In this document: positions 25,110-34,824 of the stretch, one piece after another
Layout of the letters: each line of letters opens with the position of its first letter
How positions within the stretch are numbered: the first letter of the stretch is position 1
DNA from: Phoebastria nigripes
Lineage: Eukaryota > Chordata > Aves > Procellariiformes > Diomedeidae
Length of the DNA stretch: 64,000 bases
NCBI GenBank assembly: GCA_035582835.1
Contig: JAYKAV010000023.1
Location: forward strand, 872,858-936,857
Direction of reading: 5' to 3'
The notes under the pieces: generated by a model
Told to the model about the DNA's origin: nothing
What the model saw: the letters and a program-made list of their open reading frames with translations, nothing else
The model's database searches: none
Translations under genes and position numbers: made by a program

Positions 25110-25700
25110 GATGGTTGTCAGGGCCCTGAGGGCACTCATAGGCCTTAATGGCCTGTCTCTCCTGGGGTCTCACCCCTGGCCCTGCCCCTGCCCCTGGACC
25201 CAGCAGCTCCATTTAAGCTCAGTCCTTGCCTGAGCTACGGTTCAAGTGTGTCTGTTTCCAGTCTTGCCTTCTGGATGGACCTTGGACCCACACTATAGGC
25301 AGCTTGTCTCATGGATGGATGCCTCAGATGTATATTATACATATATAAATGGTTTAGTGGGCATGGTGGTGTTGGGTTGACGGTTGGACTCGATGATCTT
25401 AGAGGTCTTTTCCAACCTTAATGATTCTATGATTCTATAGATTGTCTCCAGCCTTGTCTTTTGCCCTTTGGACTTTGGACCCATGTTGTAGCCTTGTCTC
25501 CAGTCCTGTCTCTGGCTCTGTCTCCTTTCATCCCTGACTGGGCTCCCTGGATGGACCCTGGACTTGGTTTATCGCTTGCCTTGTCTGGGGTTGTTGATAG
25601 ACCCTATTACCAGCTCCTGGCTCTGACACCATGGTCAGACCCTGTAGGACTCCGTCCCTGTAGGACAGTTGTAGCAAGAAGTGCGTCACTGATAACTGAA
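25110..25700. repeat. Unclassified GC-rich interspersed repeat, interrupted by a CR1 tail
   Basis: GC content rises sharply against the surroundings. Variants of three phrases recur, which indicates internal degenerate repetition: CTGGATGGACC(T/C)TGGAC, TTGTCTCCAG(C/T)C(C/T)TGTCT and TTGGACCCA. The left part has TGTCAGGGCCC and a TATA-like CATTTAAGC, as an LTR might, but I could not fix TG...CA ends or a target duplication. It resembles a repeat I believe is dispersed in bird genomes. The edges are estimates. Confidence 0.5.
25349..25440 (+). mobile_element. CR1 LINE 3' tail, strongly 5'-truncated
   Basis: The last 90 bp or so of a CR1: GTTGGACTCGATGATCTTAG, GGTCTTTTCCAACCTTAATG, then the tail GATTCTATGATTCTAT. 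It is plus-oriented, opposite to the other three CR1 copies. It has no coding sequence. It sits inside the GC-rich repeat at 25110-25700, so it inserted after that element. Confidence 0.92.
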
Positions 25701-28700
25701 CCACTTATGACTATAAGAACAGCAATCTTCAACAGCAGGAAGGGTTCGGCCAACACTGTGTCTTGTTAACTATCACTGATAGTTGATGCTAATGAACTAG
25801 GTGACAGTAAGGTGACACTATGTTCTGCAGGTTCGTGATCAGTGATAACTTCCTTTGTCAGCAGACACTAATTTTGTCCATCTATCCTCTCCCACTCCAG
25901 GAATCTTCCTAATCCATTTTTTAATATGGAGGTCCACAGCTTTATTTTGTTGTGGGAGGTGGCATCTTTGGTTGTCTCAGTCTGACACCTGCTGCTTTCA
26001 TCTGATGTTCCCTAGATCTAACACTGGAGGACACGTGCAACAACTGTTCCCTTCTCAGCTCAAAGTGCTCTGTTCGTCTCCTCACTCTTCTGGAGCAGAA
26101 CCTAGTGGGTCTGAGTCTTTTCTTTCACACTGGATTTATGATACCTAATCATACTGACTGCAAAGGTGCTTCAGGTTTGGATTTTAATCCAGAAAAGAAT
26201 TTAAGCATATGCAAAACTCTAAAAATGTTAGGAACTCCCCCAAATTTGAGAATTCTCAAAATTGAATTAATCCCATGTGTATAACTACTTTCACTCCTTT
26301 AGTATCAGAAGCCTTGGCTGAAAAAGTGGGTTTATGTTTTGCTGTGAAGGGATTGAGTTTCGTGATCATTCTGACCTTTTCAAGGAATGAGTTAGCTTGC
26401 TTCTAATCTGTTCAGCCACCTGTATAAAACAGCTATGAATTCAACCTCATAGAGCCCACACGACCTACAAATGATTCATTGTCCCAGTCAGTAACGTTTA
26501 TTAGTATTCTTGAAAGAACCTCCTCCCTTCCCATCCCACTGACCCTAGGCCACCTTCATGCAAGCCTGCACTTCATTTATTGTCAGAAATTCTGAGAAAC
26601 AAATCTAAACAAAACAAGTTATGACCTGATCTCTCGCTGGTCTGTTCCATACTTTTTCCACTTAAGCACAGGAATGAATCTGAAAACTAGAGGGAATCAT
26701 GAAATGCAGTAGTAGTGCCTCATGCACCAAAAAGTCATAAACTGATCAAAGGCAGAAAATACTTCAGCCCTGATAAGGAAATAAATGCACTGATCCAGAT
26801 GCTACATGCACTTTGTCTCATTGGCCTCAGACACTGTGAGATTTTCCACTCTCTATTATGGAAAATTCTTCCAAGCCTGTCTGGCAGTAGCTCAGATCGA
26901 GTATAATTTTTCTTTTCATAGCCAAAATGTACCATCTGACATCTACACATTGGACATTCAAGAGAGAAGCTTGTACTATCCAGCATGAAAATACTGACAT
27001 GAGGTATCAGTTGTGATAAAAAATAATAGCTCAGCATCCCACACAGTGGAGGGGAATACCTTCAGCTTTCCAATAGCAAATCGCTCTCTTAGAAACTAGC
27101 CAACTGTCACTAATTAGTTCCTGTGCTGTACTGATAGCTACATGATCACTCTGAATCATGCAAGAGCAGCAGACATTAAATCATCTATACCTACAGTCAA
27201 ACATCTGCAGCCAAACGATGCCTTAGGCCAGCTGTCCAACAGCTTTTAGAGAAGCCTTGCTCCAGCAAGGAGCAGTCAGATCAGTTACAGTGGACCCTCT
27301 TTCATGCTTGCTGAATTAGTTTAGAAGTAGACACTTATCTACTTATGGAATCTTTTCTGTGTTTTGCCACAGTTAAGTAGGAGCAGAGTAAGAGAGGATA
27401 TTGGGATGGAAATTTGGGATGAAAACTTAAGCTCTGAACTCAGGGGGAGCTTAAGAGATCAAAAGCTTTTTTAGCCCTGGCCCCAGAGCACTGAAACACC
27501 AAGGGCACCAACATTTTGGAGGCTGGAGTTTTTAAAGAGATCTACCTGTGGCCAATCCATGAAAAATCTGACCAATTTTCCCAAATCTTGGGTGATTGGA
27601 TCTAGGGCAGGGTTGTCCTTTTGTTTTGTTAGGTTTGATGAAACTTTCCTGAGACAGTCTGTCATGAATGAAGCTTGCAGTTTTTAAATGGCACAGCAAG
27701 TTTGTTCCCTTACAAAGGCCTAGGCATATGTGACAGTTCTTGTTAGACAACTGCAGGTGTGCTGAATTTGAAATATATAAATATATTTATATATAAATAT
27801 ATAAATACATAACTAAAGCAGTTCTTAAATAAATCCTCTGTGTCGGGTTTGCCTGGAATGCCATACAGGAAACATCTTTTCCTGTTGTCTGGAAGAGGGG
27901 CTTGCAGGTGGTTATAGATTTGTAATCACATCTGCAGATCCACCTTTTTCCAGAAATCTCTGTTGGAATCTGTAATTGTGCTGAACTTTAATACAGCAGC
28001 AGAGAAACTACAATACACAAGGAAGAAGCTTGTGAGGGAATGAGAGGAATTTGCATGTCTTATGTAGCCACTGTTACCAACAGTTGGTTTCTATAAATAA
28101 TTTCCAAACNCTGTTACTTACCAGGCTAAGTACCTTAGGAGGACTGCAATTCTAGTGAGGGTCCTTTTCATCTTCAGGCTTCAGAGTAAAATCTGGATCA
28201 TCAGAGGAGTTAGAAAAANAACTCCTCCTTTTGCTTCCACTCATCGTTTAATAAGACACTAAAAGGTGTATGATAGTTTTACATCTCCCTTTAAAATGTA
28301 GAACTCTAGTCAGAAGCAGGACTGAGAGATACAAGGATAAATGCTCTGTTCCAGTAGCGTGGGCCATTTCTCTTGCTGTGGTCATCTAAATTCAGAGAGA
28401 TGTGGTGGCTCCTTTTTAGGAGATATGAAATCATTATGCTTTCTGCCTTGCTAAATTTCATGGGGAAGCTGGCAGGTGATATATTTACCTTCTCCTGTTA
28501 TTTCTAGTAAGATAAAAGATTACTTTGAAAAAGAAAAGAAAAAAAATAAATTACAGGTAGCAATTAATAACTAAAAAAAATCATATCACTTCAGTTTTTA
28601 ACTGCTCAGCCACCTATTCCTATGGTTTTTTTAATACATTTTAGTTTGAAATCTAATTGTTTAGACAGTAGTACTCCCATGATTATTATTAGTTATTTAA

Positions 28701-29129
28701 CAATCATTCACACCTGTTTTATTTTTAATGCCTGTTGTGTTATGCTCTGCTGATACTATATTGTTTCAATTGTGTTTTTTTCTACTTCTGCACAGGGAAT
28801 ATAGATTATTATATTGCTTCATTGGATCCTAGAAAGGTCTGTCTTTTATGATTGCTGAAAATCAGTATACAGAATAGAAAATGGCACTGCATATTTCAAA
28901 ACAGTAATTTCAGTCACTGAGGCTATGGTAATGAATGTTGGTGGTTTGAATGCTCTGATAAAGATAACAACACTGCTGCAGGATACACAAATCATCACGT
29001 ATTCCCATGTAGTGGCAGAAAGGAAGCAGCCACTGTTTTTCTCTTTTTTTCTTTTTTGTTTGTTTGAGAAAAGTAAGGAGAATCCTGATCTTAAGGGCCA
29101 TATTGGTTTAGATCACTAAAACCTTGACA
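25701..29129. other. Gene-free stretch
   Basis: A 17-base near-palindrome AACTATCA-C-TGATAGTT lies just after the GC-rich repeat, near 25769-25785. A short fragment at 26184-26222 (TTTAAGCATATGCAAAACTC) may be another ancient repeat relic. An AT-only patch lies at 27771-27812. No gene was recognised. Confidence 0.55.
27771..27812. repeat. AT-rich low-complexity patch with a 22-bp perfect palindrome
   Basis: Runs of ATATAAAT-type units. Bases 27773-27794 form a perfect self-complementary sequence, centred on the AT at 27783-27784. It is likely microsatellite-like and slippage-prone. Confidence 0.85.
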
Positions 29130-29221
29130 CCAGCAAAATTAAGTGCTTAAACCCCATTAAAGCCACTGAAATCTAAACTCATGCATAACTTGAGTGCATA
29201 AATGTTTTCTTGGATTGGTGA
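29130..29221. repeat. Ancient palindromic repeat relic
   Basis: The order CAGCAAAATTAAGTGCTTAA, CCCCATTAAAGCCACTGA, CTCATGCATAACTTGAGTGC, then TTTTCTTGGATTGG mirrors itself. It corresponds to an old 'agcaaagcacttaagcacatgcttaa ... cattgaagtcaatggg' element known from sauropsids. It is decayed but complete in outline. Confidence 0.5.
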
Positions 29222-29439
29222 CTTTGTGAATAAATGATTTTGGAAGCCAACTGGATATGCTTAAATTTACACTCAATTGTCCATTTTCTTCTTGCTGCCT
29301 TGCGCTTTCTGTGCTATTGTTTTAGTTCTTCGTATGACCCACTCTAATTTTCTTGATATCCAAGCCTCTGTGAAGACCTAAACATCATTCAGGGAGGTAT
29401 TTCAGCACAATTTTAAGTTCATTCTTTCAACAGACATTT

Positions 29440-29552
29440 AAGCCCCAGTGTAATTTTTAGCAAATGCTTCCATCTCATTGAACTCAGTGCAACTTTAAGC
29501 ACACAGTTAAGTTAAGCAGTATTGGTTAATGTTTTCTTGAGCTGGGGATTTA
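29440..29552. repeat. Ancient palindromic repeat relic
   Basis: TTAAGCCCCAGTG, CATCTCATTGAACTCAGTGC, AACTTTAAGCACACAGTTAA and TTTTCTTGAGCTGGGGATT follow the same plan as the relic 220 bp to the left. It is either a second copy or part of one larger array. Family name not assigned. Confidence 0.45.
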
Positions 29553-29625
29553 GGTTGTGGGTACATGTCTTCTGGGAGTAACTTTTGTCATTTACCATTT
29601 CTGGTGCCTGGTGGCACACCACTTC

Positions 29626-30179
29626 GTAGAATCATAGAATCATAGAATAGTTTGGGTTGAAAGGGACCTTTAAAGGTCATCTGGTCCAACCCCCCTGCCA
29701 TGGGCAGGGACATCTTCAACTAGATCAGGTTGCTCAGAGCCTCGTCCGACCTGACCTTGAATGTTTCCAGGGATTCGGCATCCACCACCCCTCTGGGCAA
29801 CCTGTGCCAGTGTTTCACCTCCCTCAGCATAAAAAATTTCTTTCTTATATCTAGTCTAAATCTACCCTCTTTTAGTTTAAAGCCATTCCCCCTTGTCCTG
29901 TCGCAACAGGCCCTGCTAAAAAGTTTGCCACCGTCTTTTTTATAAGCCCCCTTTAAGTACTGATAGGCTGCAATCAGGTCTCCCCAAGGCCTTCTCTTCT
30001 NCAGGCTGAACAACCCCAACTCTCTCAGCCTTTCTTCATAGGAGAGGTGTTCCATCCCCCTGATCATTTTTGTGGCCCTCCTCTGGACCTGCTCCAACAG
30101 GTCCATGTCTTNCCTGTGCTAGNGACCCCAGAGCTGGACGCAGTGCTCCAGGGGGGTCTCACAGAGCAGAGTAGAGGGC
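29626..30179 (-). mobile_element. CR1 LINE, 5'-truncated (copy 2)
   Basis: The CR1 3' end with three GAATCATA-type tail units starts near 29626. The element runs through the same blocks as copy 1 and loses similarity near 30179, inside AGAGTAGAGGG. By eye it is about 93% identical to copy 1 over roughly 550 bp and lies in the same orientation. Ambiguous bases fall at 30001, 30112 and 30123. Confidence 0.94.
29720..30106 (-). pseudogene. CR1 ORF2 fragment: C-terminal reverse-transcriptase end
   Basis: About 128 residues run from an in-element ATG at 30106 to the ORF2 stop at 29720. Shared blocks with copy 1 are [41 protein letters not shown] and SLETFKV. No internal stop occurs; one codon is ambiguous because of the base at 30001. 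Upstream, the ambiguous bases at 30112 and 30123 and probable small indels obscure the frame before the element ends. Only the extreme C-terminus is present, so it is inactive. Confidence 0.9.
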
Positions 30180-32770
30180 TATTTACCACCACCCATCAGG
30201 TGAGCATTCCTGTGCATTTCCTTGATCTAGTTTAAGTCCAAGGCACCTGACTTTGTTAAGCAGTTTAAATGCTGGCTAATTCACTTGCTTTGATTGAAAT
30301 TAAGGCAGTAAAGCTTTTTAAAGTGTTTAAATGTACCTATTTGTAATGAGAAATTGGCTTATGTTGCCCAAATTAGAAGCTGATGAGGAGTTTTCTTCCA
30401 TTTTGTTAAACTGTATTTCTACAACAGAAAGAATGCTCATTGCTTGAACATGTCATGCATGTTCAAGCAAGAAGCTCAGAAGGTGATTACCTCTGACAGA
30501 GGGGTGATNGTGAGCAGTGTTGGTGAGGCTGGGATCAGTACAGCCTGCACAGCTGCATCTGGAAGGCGATGTAAGATCAGAGTGTTCTGCCTTGCAAAGA
30601 GTAATAAAATACCTTAATATTGACTAATCAAGACAGTCGGTGGTTTTGGAGCTGAGAGTGGATCTGTATTTTGTATTTTCAAGAGGCTGAGGGACTGCTG
30701 GTTGCTGGATTTTTGTCTGGTTGATTTCTGGAGAGCTGTGCTAGGCGCAGGCCCAAGATGTGGCCTTTGCAAGCTTCCTGCAAACTGAAGACATGTTTGG
30801 ATCTAGGGGTTTCAACATAATTAAGATTTGAGCACCATGTGTGTTTCTTGCTGTGAGGAGGTTTATTCAGCTCCTTTGATTAGGTCAAGATTTAAATACC
30901 GCTTTTCATGTTATTTCATATATTTGACCTTCCACAACTTGTGTTCCAAAGAAATGTCTTTCAAAATACATCTTACAAATGTAGTTAACATTTGTATCAA
31001 ACTCATCTGAAGCTTCTGTTGCCCTGGATGCTGACTGAAATGTGGGTCAAGTCTGACATCAAGTGGTCAGATGCACTCCGTTCCCAATGGGACTATTAAC
31101 ATAGTGCTGCTCCTGGTGTCTTGTAAGAAGAAGAACCTCCCCCTCCACTTTTTCTCTCCATGTTTTTTCTTCTGTTAACATGATTTCTCAATGCTCTTCC
31201 TACTTCGGCTACCACGAAGGTCATGGAGTATCATTGCTGACAGATACATGAAGAATCATATTAGTCTTGCATTAGATATTGCAGCTGCTGAATCTGTCAG
31301 CAGAATGATGGGATCGTGTAAATAAAGTCTTCTTGACATGGCAGTGTAGATAAGACCTTTACACACTTTGCTTTGTTTCCCCAATATATTCTAACAAGAT
31401 CTATGTCTTTTTAAAAACACTCCTAACTCTTGAGACACCAAGTCCACCATCTGTGCAGATTTTGAGGCTTACCAATAACTGCAAGAGCACTTAGCACTCA
31501 CACATTGCTTCTTGTTAAAACACATTGCAAACACTAATTCCATTAATTCTCATCATTCCACTCTGAAGAAACTTAATAAAATTATTCATTTCATGACATA
31601 GGAGAGGAAGTGGGGAGAGAGACCAGAGAGAATTTAGATCTTTGACCTGAGAGTTTAAGTTTTCCTAGATGCCTCTCTCAGGTTCAGTCCTCTGGCATAC
31701 TGAGATGCTACCTTCATGTTTTAGTGGTATTTGTACCTATATTGACTCAGGAGCAGCTCAGGAATACAAGGTTTATGTTCAGTTCCTAATGCTCCCTTCC
31801 TCCAGGGTGAGGAGTTATCCTTCAGTGGCCAGAGGGACATTTTTCATCTCTCTTCTCAGTGATCAGCAGGCTTAGTTTGGCCTGTTCAAACAACAACAAA
31901 TTACAGGTCATAAGTTGTACAATATAAAATTTTTATCTGCACAATTGATTCATTTTTCACTGGAACATTAGTGTGTTTCTATACCCTCTGCATAAAACAA
32001 ACAGTACAAAGGTCAGCATTTCTGCATACCTTGTAACTGAGTCAGCAATGCAAATATTAATTTTCAATTTCTCCCATAAATGCCTCAGCTTGATAAGATA
32101 AGCCATCATGTTTGTGCCTCTGGGCCTCTCAACTACCCACCAAGATTTCTGCACATCTAATTCATAATCCCAACCACTTTCCAGAGATCCATTGTAATTT
32201 AATTCAATGCTTAATGGTGGTTTTATCCTCTGTGAGCAGAGCTCCCTGCTTGAACTGTGTTTCTTATGATAAAAAATAGTTTTTGTGTGAGGTAAATGAT
32301 CACGGTTCATGTTCCCAGTATGTTATCTGTCTGGGCAGCCAGATTGTTGAGGAGAATGGGTATGTGGTGTCTTTGGTTTAAAAGTCCTATAGACGGCTTA
32401 CCTGGGAATAGTTCAGAAATAAAGCTAGCTACATGATTGAGCTCTGTGTTTAAAAAACAGTGCTGTAACTTTTTTTTTGACAGGCTCTATCTTAATGTAT
32501 TTGGATATGTTTCAGTTGCCATCAATCTAATTTTGAGTTCATTATCTTTAGTCTTCTATAATTTCCTTGCCTAGATAAAATTGTGGTGAATCTACTAAAT
32601 GTTAAATGCATGCTTGTGCATATATTTTCATGGATGGCTCCTAGTAAAAAATAATTACTACAATAATTATTATAATTCAGAATTTTTTCTGTTTAAATAG
32701 TTGAGGTGTGATTTGTACTAAATGATACTATCACTGAAGTCCNAAATCATGCTATGACTAGTCCCAACAC
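30180..32770. other. Gene-free stretch
   Basis: Unique AT-rich DNA. The only structure noted is the inverted repeat at 30440-30470. Open frames are short. Confidence 0.6.
30440..30470. repeat. Perfect 13-bp inverted repeat with 5-base loop
   Basis: Arms TTGCTTGAACATG (30440-30452) and CATGTTCAAGCAA (30458-30470) surround TCATG. After a 2-base mismatch, three more pairs form (30435-30437 with 30473-30475). It gives a compact, stable hairpin on either strand. Confidence 0.9.
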
Positions 32771-32850
32771 TGGTCTTGGGATCCATAGTGCAAGATCCAT
32801 ACAACACTAAGAAGATGGCAGCCTTTGCCCCAAGGAGCTGGCATTTTAAA
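32771..32850 (-). repeat. Ancient L2/CR1-like LINE 3'-end relic
   Basis: Plus strand pieces in order: TGGTCTTGGGATCCATAGTG, ACAACACTAAGAAGATGGCA and CTTTGCCCCAAGGAGCTGGC. The order matches 17068-17126 and the start of the 19216 copy. Minus orientation is inferred as for those copies. Confidence 0.5.
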
Positions 32851-33773
32851 AGAAATGGGAAGGATAGAGGATTCAAGCAAATGACCACAGAAGACAGACT
32901 TCAAAATAACTCCTCAAACATTTCTTCAGATCACTTTCCAAGTTATAAGCCATAGGGGGCATGAAATGTCATGGCTGCAAATTCAGTTCTGGGTAAAAAT
33001 AGGTTCAGAGTAAACCTCCTTTCTTTTACATCTCTATTATGGCCATCTATTTCTACTAAAATATTTCTACTGAGTCATGCAATAGGCATTTTAACCAGAT
33101 ACAGAATTTTTCTGTTGAGTAAGGCTTAGCCACTGCAGAAAATGTACTGAATGGTACTGTGGAGCATTTTAAGACATTTTTGTAAGGCACCTATTGATGC
33201 TAGACTGATGGGTGCACAGAGGTTCACCATAAAAAGTAAATTTGGTGGCCAAATGGCAGAGCTATGGCAAGCTACATCTTACGAGCTTTGAAAGGAATTT
33301 TGGCCAGAGTTCACAATTGTAGAGTTTATTGCAGCTCATACAAAATGTACAGTAATTTTAGACAGATCTGGGCATTTTTATACTGAACAGACTATTCAGC
33401 ATAAGTGTGTGCATTTTTAGCAAAACAAATCATTCTCTTGTTTAAAAACAAAAACAAAATACTACATATGTTGCAGAACTATACTTGCCATTCTTTATTT
33501 TAAAGTCATACACAAATGGCTTGTTCTGCTCTGATTAGCTTATTAGTTAATGTTGGATCTGAAAGGCAGTTCTGGGGCATTGTCTGTCAACTTAGTGGAA
33601 ATTAGGACAGTGAGTGCCTTCAATAGTCTTTGTTCATTAAACCATATCTCTGCAGATGTTCAGTGTTTTAATATTTCTTAAGCTGTTCTGAAGCATTCTC
33701 ATTTTTTCAGCTAATGAGAAATGTGTGACTTTGTATACTTTCACGGAATTATTTATTAAAGATGCAAAAGAAG

Positions 33774-33847
33774 TAGGCTCTTTACTGAAAGACTGACACC
33801 TTTCCTGTGATAGGCTTTTTACTCAAAGACTGACACCTTTCCTCTGA
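33774..33847. repeat. Tandem duplication, 2 x 37 bp
   Basis: Copies at 33774-33810 and 33811-33847 are exactly adjacent and differ at three positions. Both contain AAGACTGACACCTTTCCT. It is a local duplication of modest age, probably from replication slippage. Confidence 0.92.
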
Positions 33848-34805
33848 ATATATTATACCCATAGGTGCTAATACACATTTACAAGCCCTCTAAGAGTAAG
33901 ATGAGTGAGTTTAAATGATCTATAGAATTTTTGCTCTCAGGAGAGCCCTGTGAGCATGTTCCTACAAACCAAGAAATCATTAGTCCCACAGGGAATTCAG
34001 CTGTAGCCAGCTGTGCTTTTTGTGTGAAGAAGGGTTCATATACGAGTTCCCACTGCCAGCTTTTGGCTTAAATTACTATAGGTGTTTACCAAAGTTAGTA
34101 TACCCTGTATCTGCAGACAACTAATGAAAGGGCAGGTTATGTTTCTTGGTTTAAACCTCTGATATCTTTGAGTCAGAACTCCTAACTGACTGGCAAACCG
34201 GATACTGTTGTAAATGAAATGTTTTCTTAGCGGTGAAGTCAACAGATAGTTCTGACTGACACAGTGCTCTCATCACTAGCCAAAATGCTGTATTTATTTA
34301 GAAATTAAAGCAAAGACAGTTGTACATACTTGAAATGCAGTTTGAGGTAATGGGCCTGGCTGGGGATGACAAATGAGAGCTCTAATTGATTAGCTGGGGA
34401 AATGTACTTTATCTGCTTCTCTTTGGTGAGCTTTCTGTTGAATTGATCAACAAGGTGCTACTGCTACTCCTTAAGACTAATTTCTTCTTCAAATCATGCA
34501 CATCATTAGTCAACAGAATGGATGGAAAGGTGGTGAGGTAGTTGTTTGTGCTTCTGAAGAGATATTCATTATGCATGTAACTGTATTTTGTTAGGATTCT
34601 TGATCTCCTTCTAACTCCAGTTTGTGTTTTTTACTTTAGCAATTTCCAATTTGGTTAGAAATTTGCATATGCATAGGTACTGCTGTTCTTTCTGGATAAT
34701 CTAATGTGCAAACGTGTATGAAATTCAGAAGTCCATTTTCATCAGCCTTACCCATTTTGACCCAGTCTTATCTTGAAAGTACAGATAATAACCAATAAGA
34801 AAGAG

Positions 34806-34824
34806 AAAAAAAAAAAAAAAAAAA
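34806..34824. repeat. Poly(A) run, 19 bases
   Basis: An uninterrupted A run followed by GCTTTG. No recognisable retrocopy lies upstream, so no processed pseudogene is called. Confidence 0.95.

Noticed and set aside
25205..25250. tRNA-promoter-like words (TTAAGCTCAGT and GGTTCAAGT) in the GC-rich repeat
   Set aside because: Spacing is short for A and B boxes, no cloverleaf can be drawn, and the surroundings look more like an LTR than a SINE head.
34806..34824. Poly(A) run as the tail of a processed pseudogene
   Set aside because: No gene-like sequence upstream and no target duplication could be found.
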